A stretch of 8,843 bases of DNA, from positions 1 through 8,843 of the forward strand of contig JAABPS010000104.1 of assembly GCA_011391835.1 (NCBI GenBank), read 5' to 3'. Origin of the DNA: Desulfobacteraceae bacterium. GTDB taxonomy: Bacteria > Desulfobacterota > Desulfobacteria > Desulfobacterales > JAABPS01. Each line of letters begins with the position of its first letter. The first letter of the stretch is position 1. The translations under genes and the position numbers were made by a program. The notes under the pieces are model-generated. The model made no database searches. It was not told the origin of the DNA and worked only from the letters and a program-made list of their open reading frames with translations. This document shows positions 1 through 7,900 of the stretch, piece by piece.

Positions 1-1
1 A

Positions 2-1105
2 ATCAAAAACTGGGATGGCGTAGGATATATTGATTATACGTTTGAAAGCGCTGAAAAGAGTTCTGCTGAAAACGTTATCAAGCATCAAAAGCGTAAATAC
101 GCATGCCAGGCCTGCCCGTTAGCCTGCGGCGGTATCATGGATATTCAGAAAGGGCGCTATAAGGGTACTGAAGGGCATAAACCTGAATATGAAACCCTTG
201 CATCCTTCGGAGGGCTTCTGCTCCAGGATGATCTTGACTCAATTATTGAAGCCAACGAATTGTGCAATCGGGCGGGTATCGATACCATTTCAACAGGAGG
301 AACCATCGCCTTTGCCATCGAATGTTTTGAAAATGGCATTATTAGTAAAAAAGATACTGGCGGAGTGGAGCTGGGCTGGGGAAAAACAGAGGCTATTATC
401 AAGCTCATAGAAATGATGATATTCCGTGAAGGAATTGGTGATGTACTGGCTGATGGAGTAAAGAAAGCCGCTGAAAAAATAGGAAAAGGTTCAGAAAAAT
501 ACGCGATACATGCCGGCGGACAGGAACTTCCCATGCACGATTCCAAACTGGATCCAGGGTATGCCATTGCCTATGAATGTGAGCCCACACCCGGACGGCA
601 TACAATATCCAGTTATCAAAATGCCAGCCTTTACAGTGTGAAACAAATGTTTCCTGCAGCAAATGAAATGATTAAAAAAGCCAAAGGGAAAATTGCCAAG
701 AAAGTGAATCTGCATACAGCCGGTTCTTTTTACATGCAGCTGCTAAATGGAAGCGGCATGTGCTATTTTGGTGCCATCACCAGCAAAATTCCCATGGTCG
801 AATATCTAAATGCCGCCACAGGATGGAATATGTCCGCAGATGAATACTTAAGAATTGGTGAAAGAATTCTAAACATGCGGAAAGCATTTAACATGCGGGA
901 AGGGATTAAACCCATAGATTACAGGCTTCATGACAGAGCCATAGGCAAAATGCCGCTTAAAAAGGGTCCTTTGAAAGGCATTACCCTTGATATGGATGCA
1001 TTACGAAAGGAATTTTATAAAACAGTAGGCTGGGATATGGATACCGGAGGCCCCACACGGGAAAAACTGAAGGAACTGGGTATTGATACCCTGTTTTCAG
1101 TTTAA
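2..1105 (+). CDS. Aldehyde:ferredoxin oxidoreductase (AOR) family, 3' part, 5' end outside window
   Basis: The reading frame is open from the left edge, with no stop before base 1103, so the N-terminal domain that begins the pterin-binding fold is missing. About 367 residues remain, of the roughly 600 usual in the family. An ATG at 137 is internal: the Fe-S motif lies upstream of it. Counting from base 2, C35-x2-C38-x3-C42 and a distant C254 (in NGSGMC) match the four ligands of the AOR [4Fe-4S] cluster. NRAGID (89-94) and NGSGMC (249-254) correspond to the two DxxGL(D/C) motifs that contact the bis-pterin tungsten/molybdenum cofactor. PEYET near the cluster, GxELPxHD (near 173-180) and the C-terminal stretch ending in PTREKLKELGID are also family hallmarks. 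Known AORs are oxygen-sensitive, usually cytoplasmic, and oxidise aldehydes to carboxylates, passing electrons to ferredoxin. The substrate is not deducible. A BamB-like benzoyl-CoA reductase is less likely because no other bam gene is visible. Confidence 0.93.
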   Translation: MKNWDGVGYIDYTFESAEKSSAENVIKHQKRKYACQACPLACGGIMDIQKGRYKGTEGHKPEYETLASFGGLLLQDDLDSIIEANELCNRAGIDTISTGGTIAFAIECFENGIISKKDTGGVELGWGKTEAIIKLIEMMIFREGIGDVLADGVKKAAEKIGKGSEKYAIHAGGQELPMHDSKLDPGYAIAYECEPTPGRHTISSYQNASLYSVKQMFPAANEMIKKAKGKIAKKVNLHTAGSFYMQLLNGSGMCYFGAITSKIPMVEYLNAATGWNMSADEYLRIGERILNMRKAFNMREGIKPIDYRLHDRAIGKMPLKKGPLKGITLDMDALRKEFYKTVGWDMDTGGPTREKLKELGIDTLFSV

Positions 1106-1139
1106 AACGGCCTAAACATGTTCAGATAATCCTTAAAAT

Positions 1140-1144
1140 GGAGG
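1140..1144 (+). promoter_or_regulatory. Ribosome binding site GGAGG that decides the DUF362 start
   Basis: GGAGG ends 5 nt before the ATG at 1150. The in-frame ATG at 1138 overlaps this Shine-Dalgarno sequence and has no purine-rich site of its own at proper spacing. Initiation at 1150 (MNVKHK) is therefore preferred over 1138 (MEVAMN). Confidence 0.75.
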
Positions 1145-1149
1145 TAGCA

Positions 1150-2589
1150 ATGAACGTAAAGCATAAAGTGATTATTATGCGCTGTGATGAGTATGACCCT
1201 GCTAAAATATCAAATATTGTCAAAAAGGGGATGGAAGAACTTGGTGTGCGCCCAACCGGAAATATTCTTCTCAAACCCAATGCAGTTTTGGCTCATCCTG
1301 AAGTATTTCCCTATGCATTTACCCGTGCGGAATTCCTTGACGGCGTGTTATCTGCAACCAAAGAAATGGCAGCGGATGTCCGCGAAATATCCGTGGGCGA
1401 GCGATCAGGTATTACCATCCCGACCCGATTCAGTTTCAAAATGGCAGGTTACAATCCTGTGATTAAAAAACACAAGGCCAAAGCCTATTATTTTGATGAG
1501 GTAAAACAGGTGCCGTATAAGTTAAAACGAAACGAAAACCTTCGGGAGAATATGTTTTTCCCAAAACCGATTGTGGATTGTGATTTTCTGATCAACCTCC
1601 CAAAATTCAAGGCCCACCCCTGGTGCAGACTCACATTGAGCCTCAAGAACTTCATCGGCATCCAAGATGACCGGCACAGACTGGTGGATCATAATATTTA
1701 CCTTGAACATAAAATAGCCGATCTACAGGAAGTCATACAGCCTAAATTTATTGCCATTGATGGAATTGTTGCAGGCCAGAAAATGATGCTCACGCCCACA
1801 CCTTTTAACATGGGAGCAATCGTTATGGGAACGAACTCCTGCGCGGTTGACACGGTATGCTGCCACATGGTTCACGTGGATCCAAAAGATCTTATTCATC
1901 TCAGATTAGCATCCGAAAGAGGATTCGGCCCCATGGATATTAACCAGATAGACGTTTCGGGCGATTTCCCGCTGAATGAAGTCAGAGAAAAGACAAAAAA
2001 CTTTGAATTCTGCATGGAACACATTGACAGCTATTTTGATAAAGACTGCAATCTTTCCTGCACCGTCGGCGCTTTCCCGGCGGCGCATTCTCCGGATTAT
2101 TGCTGGGGCGGATGCCCGGGCGCTTTGCAGGAAGCCATGCATATTTTTAAAGCCTATTACCCCAATGTGTATACGGATATGAAGAAAATTCATTATGTGG
2201 TCGGCAAGGTGGAAGGGCCGCTCAATATCCAGGATGATGAAACTGTCATGTTTGTGGGTAATTGTACGAGCTGGGAAGGCAACATTGATGGGGAACATGT
2301 TAAAATCGAAAGCAGCTATAAGCCTCCAAAAGCGATAGATGAAAAGAAAACCAAATCAAATGATATGGTTTTAAAAACGGCCTCAACGCTGTTGAATGCT
2401 TTTTTAAAAAAGAACAGACGCTGGATTCATGTGAAGGGATGTACGGTTTCTGTTGCTGAGCATGTGCATTATTTTTCAATGATCGGAAAAACAGGAAATC
2501 CGCTGTTTGATCCGCGGATGATCGTTCCGTTAAATACATCCTATTACCAGATGCGCGCAAACAGGTTTTTAAACCGTTTTGTTGGGTAG
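1150..2589 (+). CDS. DUF362 domain protein with cysteine-bearing C-terminal region
   Basis: The product has 479 residues from the ATG at 1150. The DUF362 part is recognised from DFLINLPKFKAH (145-156), then LKNFIG (165-170), an IDG motif (203-205), and NSCAVD (229-234), which matches the usual 'ilas.DpvAvD' segment. No signal peptide or membrane segment is seen, so it is probably cytoplasmic. DUF362 proteins have no settled biochemical role; many carry ferredoxin-type Fe-S motifs. This one lacks the classical CxxCxxCxxxC. Instead its C-terminal half has C300-x3-C304, C318-x3-C322 (CWGGC), C372 (GNC) and C431 (GC), a spacing compatible with a metal or cluster site, though that is inference. 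It starts 44 nt after the AOR gene and ends 14 nt before the flavoenzyme gene, which suggests cotranscription and a shared redox pathway. The family call is firm; the function is unknown. Confidence 0.85.
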   Translation: MNVKHKVIIMRCDEYDPAKISNIVKKGMEELGVRPTGNILLKPNAVLAHPEVFPYAFTRAEFLDGVLSATKEMAADVREISVGERSGITIPTRFSFKMAGYNPVIKKHKAKAYYFDEVKQVPYKLKRNENLRENMFFPKPIVDCDFLINLPKFKAHPWCRLTLSLKNFIGIQDDRHRLVDHNIYLEHKIADLQEVIQPKFIAIDGIVAGQKMMLTPTPFNMGAIVMGTNSCAVDTVCCHMVHVDPKDLIHLRLASERGFGPMDINQIDVSGDFPLNEVREKTKNFEFCMEHIDSYFDKDCNLSCTVGAFPAAHSPDYCWGGCPGALQEAMHIFKAYYPNVYTDMKKIHYVVGKVEGPLNIQDDETVMFVGNCTSWEGNIDGEHVKIESSYKPPKAIDEKKTKSNDMVLKTASTLLNAFLKKNRRWIHVKGCTVSVAEHVHYFSMIGKTGNPLFDPRMIVPLNTSYYQMRANRFLNRFVG

Positions 2590-2603
2590 CTTACAAAAGA
2601 TCA

Positions 2604-4184
2604 ATGTATGACTTCATCATCATTGGCTCCGGCTTTGGTGGCTCTGTTTCAGCCTTGAGGCTTGCTGAAAAAGGCTATCATGTGGCAGTCCTTGAAGCTG
2701 GAAAACGGTATGGGGACGAAGACTTTCCGAAAACCAACTGGGAATATAAAAAATACCTCTGGGCACCATTTTTCCGGTGTTTCGGTATCCTGAAGCTTAC
2801 ACCGCTTTCCAACGCGTTCATTATGAGTGGAACGGGTGTGGGCGGCGGAAGCCTTGGATATGGGAATACACTGCTCGTTCCGCCGGATACGTTTTTCAAT
2901 GATCCGCACTGGAAATATATGAATGACTGGAAAACGGTTTTAACCCCCTTTTACCAGACAGCTAAACAAATGCTTGGTGTTGTTCAGTACACAAAAGAAA
3001 CTCATGCCGATGAAGTGTTCAGGAAGATCGCTGAAGAAATGGGAAGAGGGGACACATTTAAAATGCAGGATGTGGGCGTTTATTTTGGTGAGCCTGACGT
3101 AACGGTAAACGATCCGTTCTTTAATGGGAAAGGCCCTGACCGAACCGGGTGTAATTTATGCGGGGGATGTTTCATTGGCTGCAGAAATAACGCAAAAAAT
3201 ACACTTGTGAAGAATTATCTTTATCTTGCAGAAAAACTGGGAGTCACTGTTTTTCCTGAAACAACCGCCACATTGATCCACGAACAGGAAGGCGGAGGAT
3301 ATCGAATTGACACAACACGGACAACCTCTTTGTTCTCAAGAGGCGGAAAAAAATCCTTTGCAACTAAAAATCTCATCTTGTCTGCTGGGGTTTTGGGAAC
3401 CTTGAGCCTTTTATTTAAATGCCGTGACAAGGGTACCCTTACCCGTTTATCTGATATGCTCGGGCAACGGGTCAGAACAAATAGCGAAGTAGTCACCAGT
3501 ATAACATCCAAACAGAAACAGATTGACTTTACAAAAGGAATTGCAATTACTTCAAGTATTTATCCGGATGACGTTACGCACATTGAACCCATGCGATATC
3601 CAGACGGCTCGGACGCGTTAAACAGCATCATGACGTTGTTTACTGGAAAAGGGAACAGGATCGTACGGCCATTAAAGTGGTTCTTTAACATTTTCCTTAA
3701 TCCCATTGAATTTGTCAAAACCCTGTGGCCATTTGGATTGATACGAAAGACAACCATTTTGCTGGTTATGCAAACCGTAGATAACAGTATACGCGTATTT
3801 CGTAAACGGCGATGGTGGTGGCCCTTTTCACATACATTGGCGTCCACTCCGGAAAAGCAGCGAAAAAGGGTTCCTGCATATATTCCGGTAGCTCAGGATG
3901 TAACAAAACGCTTCGCAGAAAAGGTAAATGGTGTGCCGAGAAACGCGGTCAGTGAAGTTCTTTTTGACAGAGGTTTATCTGCGCATATACTGGGAGGCTG
4001 TATTATCGGACCTGATTCTGAAAAAGGCGTTATTGATCATCACAATAAAGTGTACGGGTATGATTCAATGTATGTGGTGGATGGATCAATGATACCCGCG
4101 AATCTGGGCGTGAATCCAAGCCTAACTATTACTGCTATGGCGGAATATGCCATGAGTAACATTCCGGTTAAGAAAAGCGTTTAG
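2604..4184 (+). CDS. GMC-type FAD oxidoreductase, ChoD/cholesterol-oxidase-like, with four-cysteine motif
   Basis: The 526-residue protein begins with an FAD-binding dinucleotide fold: GSGFGG (8-13) and the ribose-binding acidic residue E31 in VLEAG. GTGVGGGSLGYGNTL (76-90) is the second GMC signature region. TGC183-x2-C186-x2-C189-x3-C193 is a ferredoxin-like cysteine cluster. At the C-terminus, H461 (AHILGGCIIG) and N504 (GVNPSLTI) align with the catalytic His and Asn of cholesterol oxidases, and VVDGSMIPANLG is the conserved FAD-contacting segment. From memory, the whole chain aligns closely with mycobacterial ChoD. The expected reaction is flavin-dependent oxidation of a secondary or primary alcohol, possibly a sterol or other lipid alcohol; the substrate is not proven. 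No Sec or Tat signal is visible. The ATG has only a weak purine stretch (AAAAGA) upstream, and the short gap after the DUF362 gene suggests translational coupling. In an anaerobe it more likely acts as a dehydrogenase than as an O2-using oxidase. Confidence 0.9.
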   Translation: MYDFIIIGSGFGGSVSALRLAEKGYHVAVLEAGKRYGDEDFPKTNWEYKKYLWAPFFRCFGILKLTPLSNAFIMSGTGVGGGSLGYGNTLLVPPDTFFNDPHWKYMNDWKTVLTPFYQTAKQMLGVVQYTKETHADEVFRKIAEEMGRGDTFKMQDVGVYFGEPDVTVNDPFFNGKGPDRTGCNLCGGCFIGCRNNAKNTLVKNYLYLAEKLGVTVFPETTATLIHEQEGGGYRIDTTRTTSLFSRGGKKSFATKNLILSAGVLGTLSLLFKCRDKGTLTRLSDMLGQRVRTNSEVVTSITSKQKQIDFTKGIAITSSIYPDDVTHIEPMRYPDGSDALNSIMTLFTGKGNRIVRPLKWFFNIFLNPIEFVKTLWPFGLIRKTTILLVMQTVDNSIRVFRKRRWWWPFSHTLASTPEKQRKRVPAYIPVAQDVTKRFAEKVNGVPRNAVSEVLFDRGLSAHILGGCIIGPDSEKGVIDHHNKVYGYDSMYVVDGSMIPANLGVNPSLTITAMAEYAMSNIPVKKSV

Positions 4185-4306
4185 CACCTTGTTCCTTGGC
4201 ATTATCTATAAGACACTGAAGAACAATTGGATATTTGAAGACTTTCCTCTGTTCGTTCGGGTAAACGGATGAGGATAAACACAAAACGAAGTAGACAAAA
4301 CATAAA

Positions 4307-4312
4307 AGGAGG
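4307..4312 (+). promoter_or_regulatory. Strong ribosome binding site AGGAGG for the small membrane protein
   Basis: AGGAGG lies 4 nt before the ATG at 4317. It makes that ATG the likely start rather than the in-frame ATG at 4269, which lacks a good site and would add a basic, non-hydrophobic 16-residue leader. Confidence 0.8.
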
Positions 4313-4316
4313 TATT

Positions 4317-4766
4317 ATGACAAAAGCAGAAAAATTGAATCATTTTAGCAAATGGGTATTGTGGACCGGACTTTTTAACATCGTTGTATTCTCCAACTTT
4401 CTCTGTCCATTCACACTAAACAAGTTTTTAGAGGTAAATGAAAAGATCGGAAATGCGTTAGGACTTGGCGGTACGCCTTTAGTATTCCCGTCAGATATTA
4501 ACCATCTCGTCCTGATTCATATCATGGGTGCCATTGTCGTTCTGCTGGGTGTGATGCTGGTCATTGCGTCTCTGGATATCAAAAGGCGGGCATGGTTTGT
4601 TTTTTATGAAGGCCTGATCAGAATTATAGCCTTTTTGTTCATTTTGTATTTTGTAATTTACAGCAATGCAGCTCACGTGATGCTGCTCTTCGGCGGAATT
4701 GATTTGATCATCGGAATAATTTACATGTACTATATTTTCTCGATTAAAGGGTTCAACATCAAATAA
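4317..4766 (+). CDS. Small four-helix integral membrane protein, function unknown
   Basis: The product has 149 residues. Four hydrophobic segments are visible at about 13-33, 64-85, 92-115 and 119-142. Polar or basic stretches between them (for example DIKRR at 87-91) are consistent with an inner-membrane protein with both ends on the same side. No cysteine or histidine pattern suggests haem or metal binding. The size and four-helix layout are reminiscent of the BphX-like family (small membrane proteins found near catabolic genes), but I cannot confirm membership by eye. It lies 132 nt after the ChoD-like gene on the same strand, so it may be the last gene of that operon or have its own promoter in the gap. 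I see no clear promoter or terminator in that gap. A role as membrane anchor or transporter for the redox genes is speculation. Confidence 0.75.
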   Translation: MTKAEKLNHFSKWVLWTGLFNIVVFSNFLCPFTLNKFLEVNEKIGNALGLGGTPLVFPSDINHLVLIHIMGAIVVLLGVMLVIASLDIKRRAWFVFYEGLIRIIAFLFILYFVIYSNAAHVMLLFGGIDLIIGIIYMYYIFSIKGFNIK

Positions 4767-4781
4767 TAGCTGTTTGAATTT

Positions 4782-4791
4782 ATAACGTTAT
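4782..4791. other. Perfect 10-bp palindrome ATAACGTTAT
   Basis: The sequence is self-complementary and sits in the AT-rich stretch just after the membrane-protein gene. It could be a protein-binding site or chance in AT-rich DNA. No promoter boxes can be assigned around it with confidence. Confidence 0.25.
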
Positions 4792-4809
4792 CATCACATT
4801 ATTATATCT

Positions 4810-4839
4810 CTGGATACCCCGGATGAACCAGGGTATGAC
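4810..4839 (-). repeat. REP-like palindromic element, copy A (inverted)
   Basis: On the minus strand this 30-nt unit starts GTCAT and ends ATCCAG. It holds a 9-bp stem (plus-strand arms 4814-4822 and 4828-4836) around a 5-nt loop, with one non-Watson-Crick pair (4820/4830; a G-U wobble when read on the minus strand). It shares ends, stem length and loop length with the copy at 4857-4886, in opposite orientation. Similar GTCAT...CCGG...CCGG...ATCCAG palindromes are dispersed in many proteobacterial genomes. Confidence 0.75.
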
Positions 4840-4856
4840 AAAGAATATAAACACCC

Positions 4857-4886
4857 GTCATCACCCGGCTTGTCCGGGTGATCCAG
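4857..4886 (+). repeat. REP-like palindromic element, copy B
   Basis: This 30-nt unit starts GTCAT and ends ATCCAG. It holds a perfect 9-bp stem, ATCACCCGG (4860-4868) with CCGGGTGAT (4874-4882), around the loop CTTGT. It matches copy A (reverse complement of 4810-4839) at 22 of 30 positions. Most differences fall in the loop or are paired changes in the stem. No T-tract follows, so a rho-independent terminator is unlikely, though the hairpin could stabilise the 3' end of the upstream mRNA. Confidence 0.8.
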
Positions 4887-4938
4887 GATTGCGGATAGAT
4901 TTGTCCTTAGACATTCCCGTAATCGTTAGGCATCTTTA

Positions 4939-7900
4939 ATGGCAAACCTGAATGTTATCATCAGTAACAGGCTTGAAGTCCTTTCCGAAAAACTTGCCCA
5001 TCGGATTCGAGAGCCATTGGGGTCTTCATGCTCCCTTCCGCCTCTGTCTGCGGTATTACTTCCTGAGATCATTATCATTCAGAGTCGCGGCATGGAGCGC
5101 TGGTTATCCATGGAAATTGCCGGATATAACGGCATTTGCGCAAACTGCCGTTTCCCTTTTCCCAATCATTTCTGGCATGAATTATTCCACAAAATTAAGC
5201 CTGATTTGCCGGAAATATCGCCCTTTGATCCGGATATCATGAAATTTAAGCTCATGAATCTCATTCCAGCATATATGAACACTAAAGCATTTGCGGACGT
5301 AAAAAAATATCTTCATGAGGATGCCACGGGGATGATGCTGTACCAGATTTCAGGCATTATCGCTGATCTATTTGATCAGTATCTTGTTTTCAGGCCTGAA
5401 ATGATTCTTTCATGGGAAAAGGGGATGGACGATCATTGGCAGGCCATTCTGTGGCGTGCGCTGGTAAAAGAAAATGGCGGAATGCATCGTCTCAGAATTC
5501 AAAATGAAATTATTGAAACAATAAATAACGAATCCCTTACACCAGGCATAATGCCTGAGCGGATATCGGTTTTTGGAATTTCCTATCTGCCCCCATCGTA
5601 TTTAGATGCGTTTAAATTATTATCCAGTGTTGTTCAGGTGAATTTTTATCTGTTGAATCCCTGCCAAGAATACTGGTCAGATATTGTTACAGAATTTGAA
5701 AGAAGACGCATTGTGCGTAAATACGATCAGAAAACAATTGATATGGATCAACTGCATCTGGAAAAAGGCAACAGACTGCTTTCATCCATGGGGATTATGG
5801 GCAGGGATTTCTTTCGCAAAGTCATTGAAATAGACTGCCAGATTGAAGAATATTTTCAAGAAGTTAAAGAAGAAAACCTGCTGACCTGCATTCAGTCTGA
5901 TATGTTGCAGTTAATCGACAGGAGCAGATCAAACCAAGATGCAAAGCCGTTTCCATTTACGGGTGACGGCTCTGTCCAGATCAATTCCTGCCACAGCCCC
6001 ATGCGAGAAATTGAAACACTTCATGACTGGCTGTTAAGTGCCTTTGAACAAAACCCTGACCTGCTGCCAAAAGATATTGTTGTCATGACGCCTGACATTG
6101 AACTCTATGCGCCATTTATTGACGCTGTTTTTGGCTCATTAACAGATGAAACGGTAAAGATTCCCTATAGCATTGCGGATAAAAGTATCCAGAATGAAAA
6201 CAAAATGATCGATGGTTTGATGGCAATTCTCGGATTAAAAGATTCACGATTTGGTGCAAACACTATTCTTTCGCTTTTGGAATATTCCGGGATTAAGGAA
6301 AAATTTGAACTTGGCGACCCTGAGTTGCAGACCATACGGGGCTGGGTAGAACAAACCCATATTCGGTGGGGGATAAATGCTGAAAACCGAATGAAGCTTG
6401 AACTTCCTGAGTTTAACGAAAACACATGGAAAGCAGGCTTTGATCGAATGCTGCTGGGTTACGCTTTGCCGGGTTATGGAAACCACATGTTTTCAGGTGT
6501 ACTGCCGTATGACAATATTGAAGGCGACAGTGCTGAAACGCTTGGAAAATTTAAGGAGTTTTTTGATCGAATTGTAAATGTTTCAACATCCCTTGATTTG
6601 CCCAAATCATTATCTGCGTGGCATGACACGCTTATTTCTATCCTCGACCAGTTTTTTCACACATCGGATGAAACAGAAAGAGACCTGCACGCCATACGCA
6701 AAGCCATCGGCAACCTGCCGGACATAGAAAACATTTCAGGATATGGCAAAGAGGTTGAGTTTGAACTCATCCATGCGTATTTAAAAGCACAGTTTAATAA
6801 AAGCATGTTTAGTTCCGGGTTTATATCCGGAGGGGTTACATTTTGTGCCATGCTGCCCATGCGAAGCATCCCCTTTAAAGTTGTCTGTTTGATAGGTATG
6901 AATTCAGACACATTTCCGCGAAATGACCGGCAGATTAGTTTTGATTTGATATCAAAACATCCAAAACCTGGCGACAGATCCAGAAGAAATGACGATAAGT
7001 ATCTGTTTCTTGAATCGCTGATATCTGCACGGAAACACTTTTATGTAAGCTATGTGGGGCAGTCTATTCATGACAATTCACCCATACCGCCGTCAAGCAC
7101 TGTTGGGGAATTTATTGATTATATCAGAGACGGGTTTGGGGTTTCAGATGACAATCTGGTTCAAAAACACAGACGGCATGCGTTTCATCATCAATATTTC
7201 AATGGCGAGAAAAGCGCATATTTCAGCTATTCAGAGCAGAATTTGCTTGCTTCAGTTGCCATGCAGGATGAACCTAAAGTCAGCGTTTTTTTTGAAAAAG
7301 GGTTAAGCGAACCGGATGAGGGTTTTAAAGCAGTTACGATGAATGACCTGTCTGAATTCTTTAGGAACCCATCTAAATATCTTGTTGAAAAAAGGCTCGG
7401 TATCTACCTGAAAACAGAGGAAACATTGATAGCTGACCGGGAGAATTTTAATCTGAATTCTCTTGAAAAATATAGCGTTGAACAGGAAATTTTGGAAAAA
7501 CGGTTATCCGGAATTCAACTGGAGCAAATACTGGAGATTCAAAAAGCAAAAGGCATGCTGCCCCATGGAAATCCAGGGGAACTGGTTTTTAGTAAATTAG
7601 CCGCTGAAACAGAATTGTTTCGCAAAAGGACTCAAACTCTCTCAAATCACATTCGATTGAATACACTTGATGTTGATCTTGAAATTGATGGATTTAACGT
7701 GTATGGAACTTTAGACACTATTTATGCGCCGTATCAAATTTCCATGCGATTTGCCAATGCCCGGCCCAGAGATTTCATCCATGCATGGATTTACCATTTA
7801 GCGCTGTGCTCTTTTCAGCAGGATCAATACCCTCGAAAAACAATTCTCGTGTGCAAAAACGAAGCATACGAATTCGACGATATTACGAACAGCAGAGAAA

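Noticed and set aside
549..566. CTGGATCCAGGGTATGCC, resembling the ends of the REP-like elements
   Set aside because: It encodes the conserved LDPGYA segment of the AOR and lacks the 9-bp stem and unit length; the likeness is chance.
157..567. 136-codon open frame on the minus strand
   Set aside because: It lies wholly inside the AOR gene, whose motifs are conserved; the minus-strand product is low-complexity (Ser/Pro-rich) and has no family features.
2..1105. AOR-family protein as BamB (class II benzoyl-CoA reductase)
   Set aside because: None of the other bam genes expected beside bamB are visible; the neighbours are a DUF362 protein and a GMC flavoenzyme, so a general AOR call is safer.
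1906..2298. 130-codon open frame on the minus strand
   Set aside because: It is antisense to the DUF362 gene, with no ribosome site and no recognisable protein features.
3560..3847. 95-codon open frame on the minus strand
   Set aside because: It is antisense to the ChoD-like gene, which is intact and conserved across this stretch.
4857..4886. Hairpin considered as a rho-independent terminator
   Set aside because: There is no T-run after the stem, and a sister copy with the same architecture lies in inverse orientation, which fits a repeat family better.
4767..4938. Sigma70-type promoter for recC
   Set aside because: TTGAAT (4774-4779), TATTAT (4800-4805), TTGCGG (4889-4894) and TTAGAC (4907-4912) were examined; spacings of 20 and 12 nt do not give a credible promoter.
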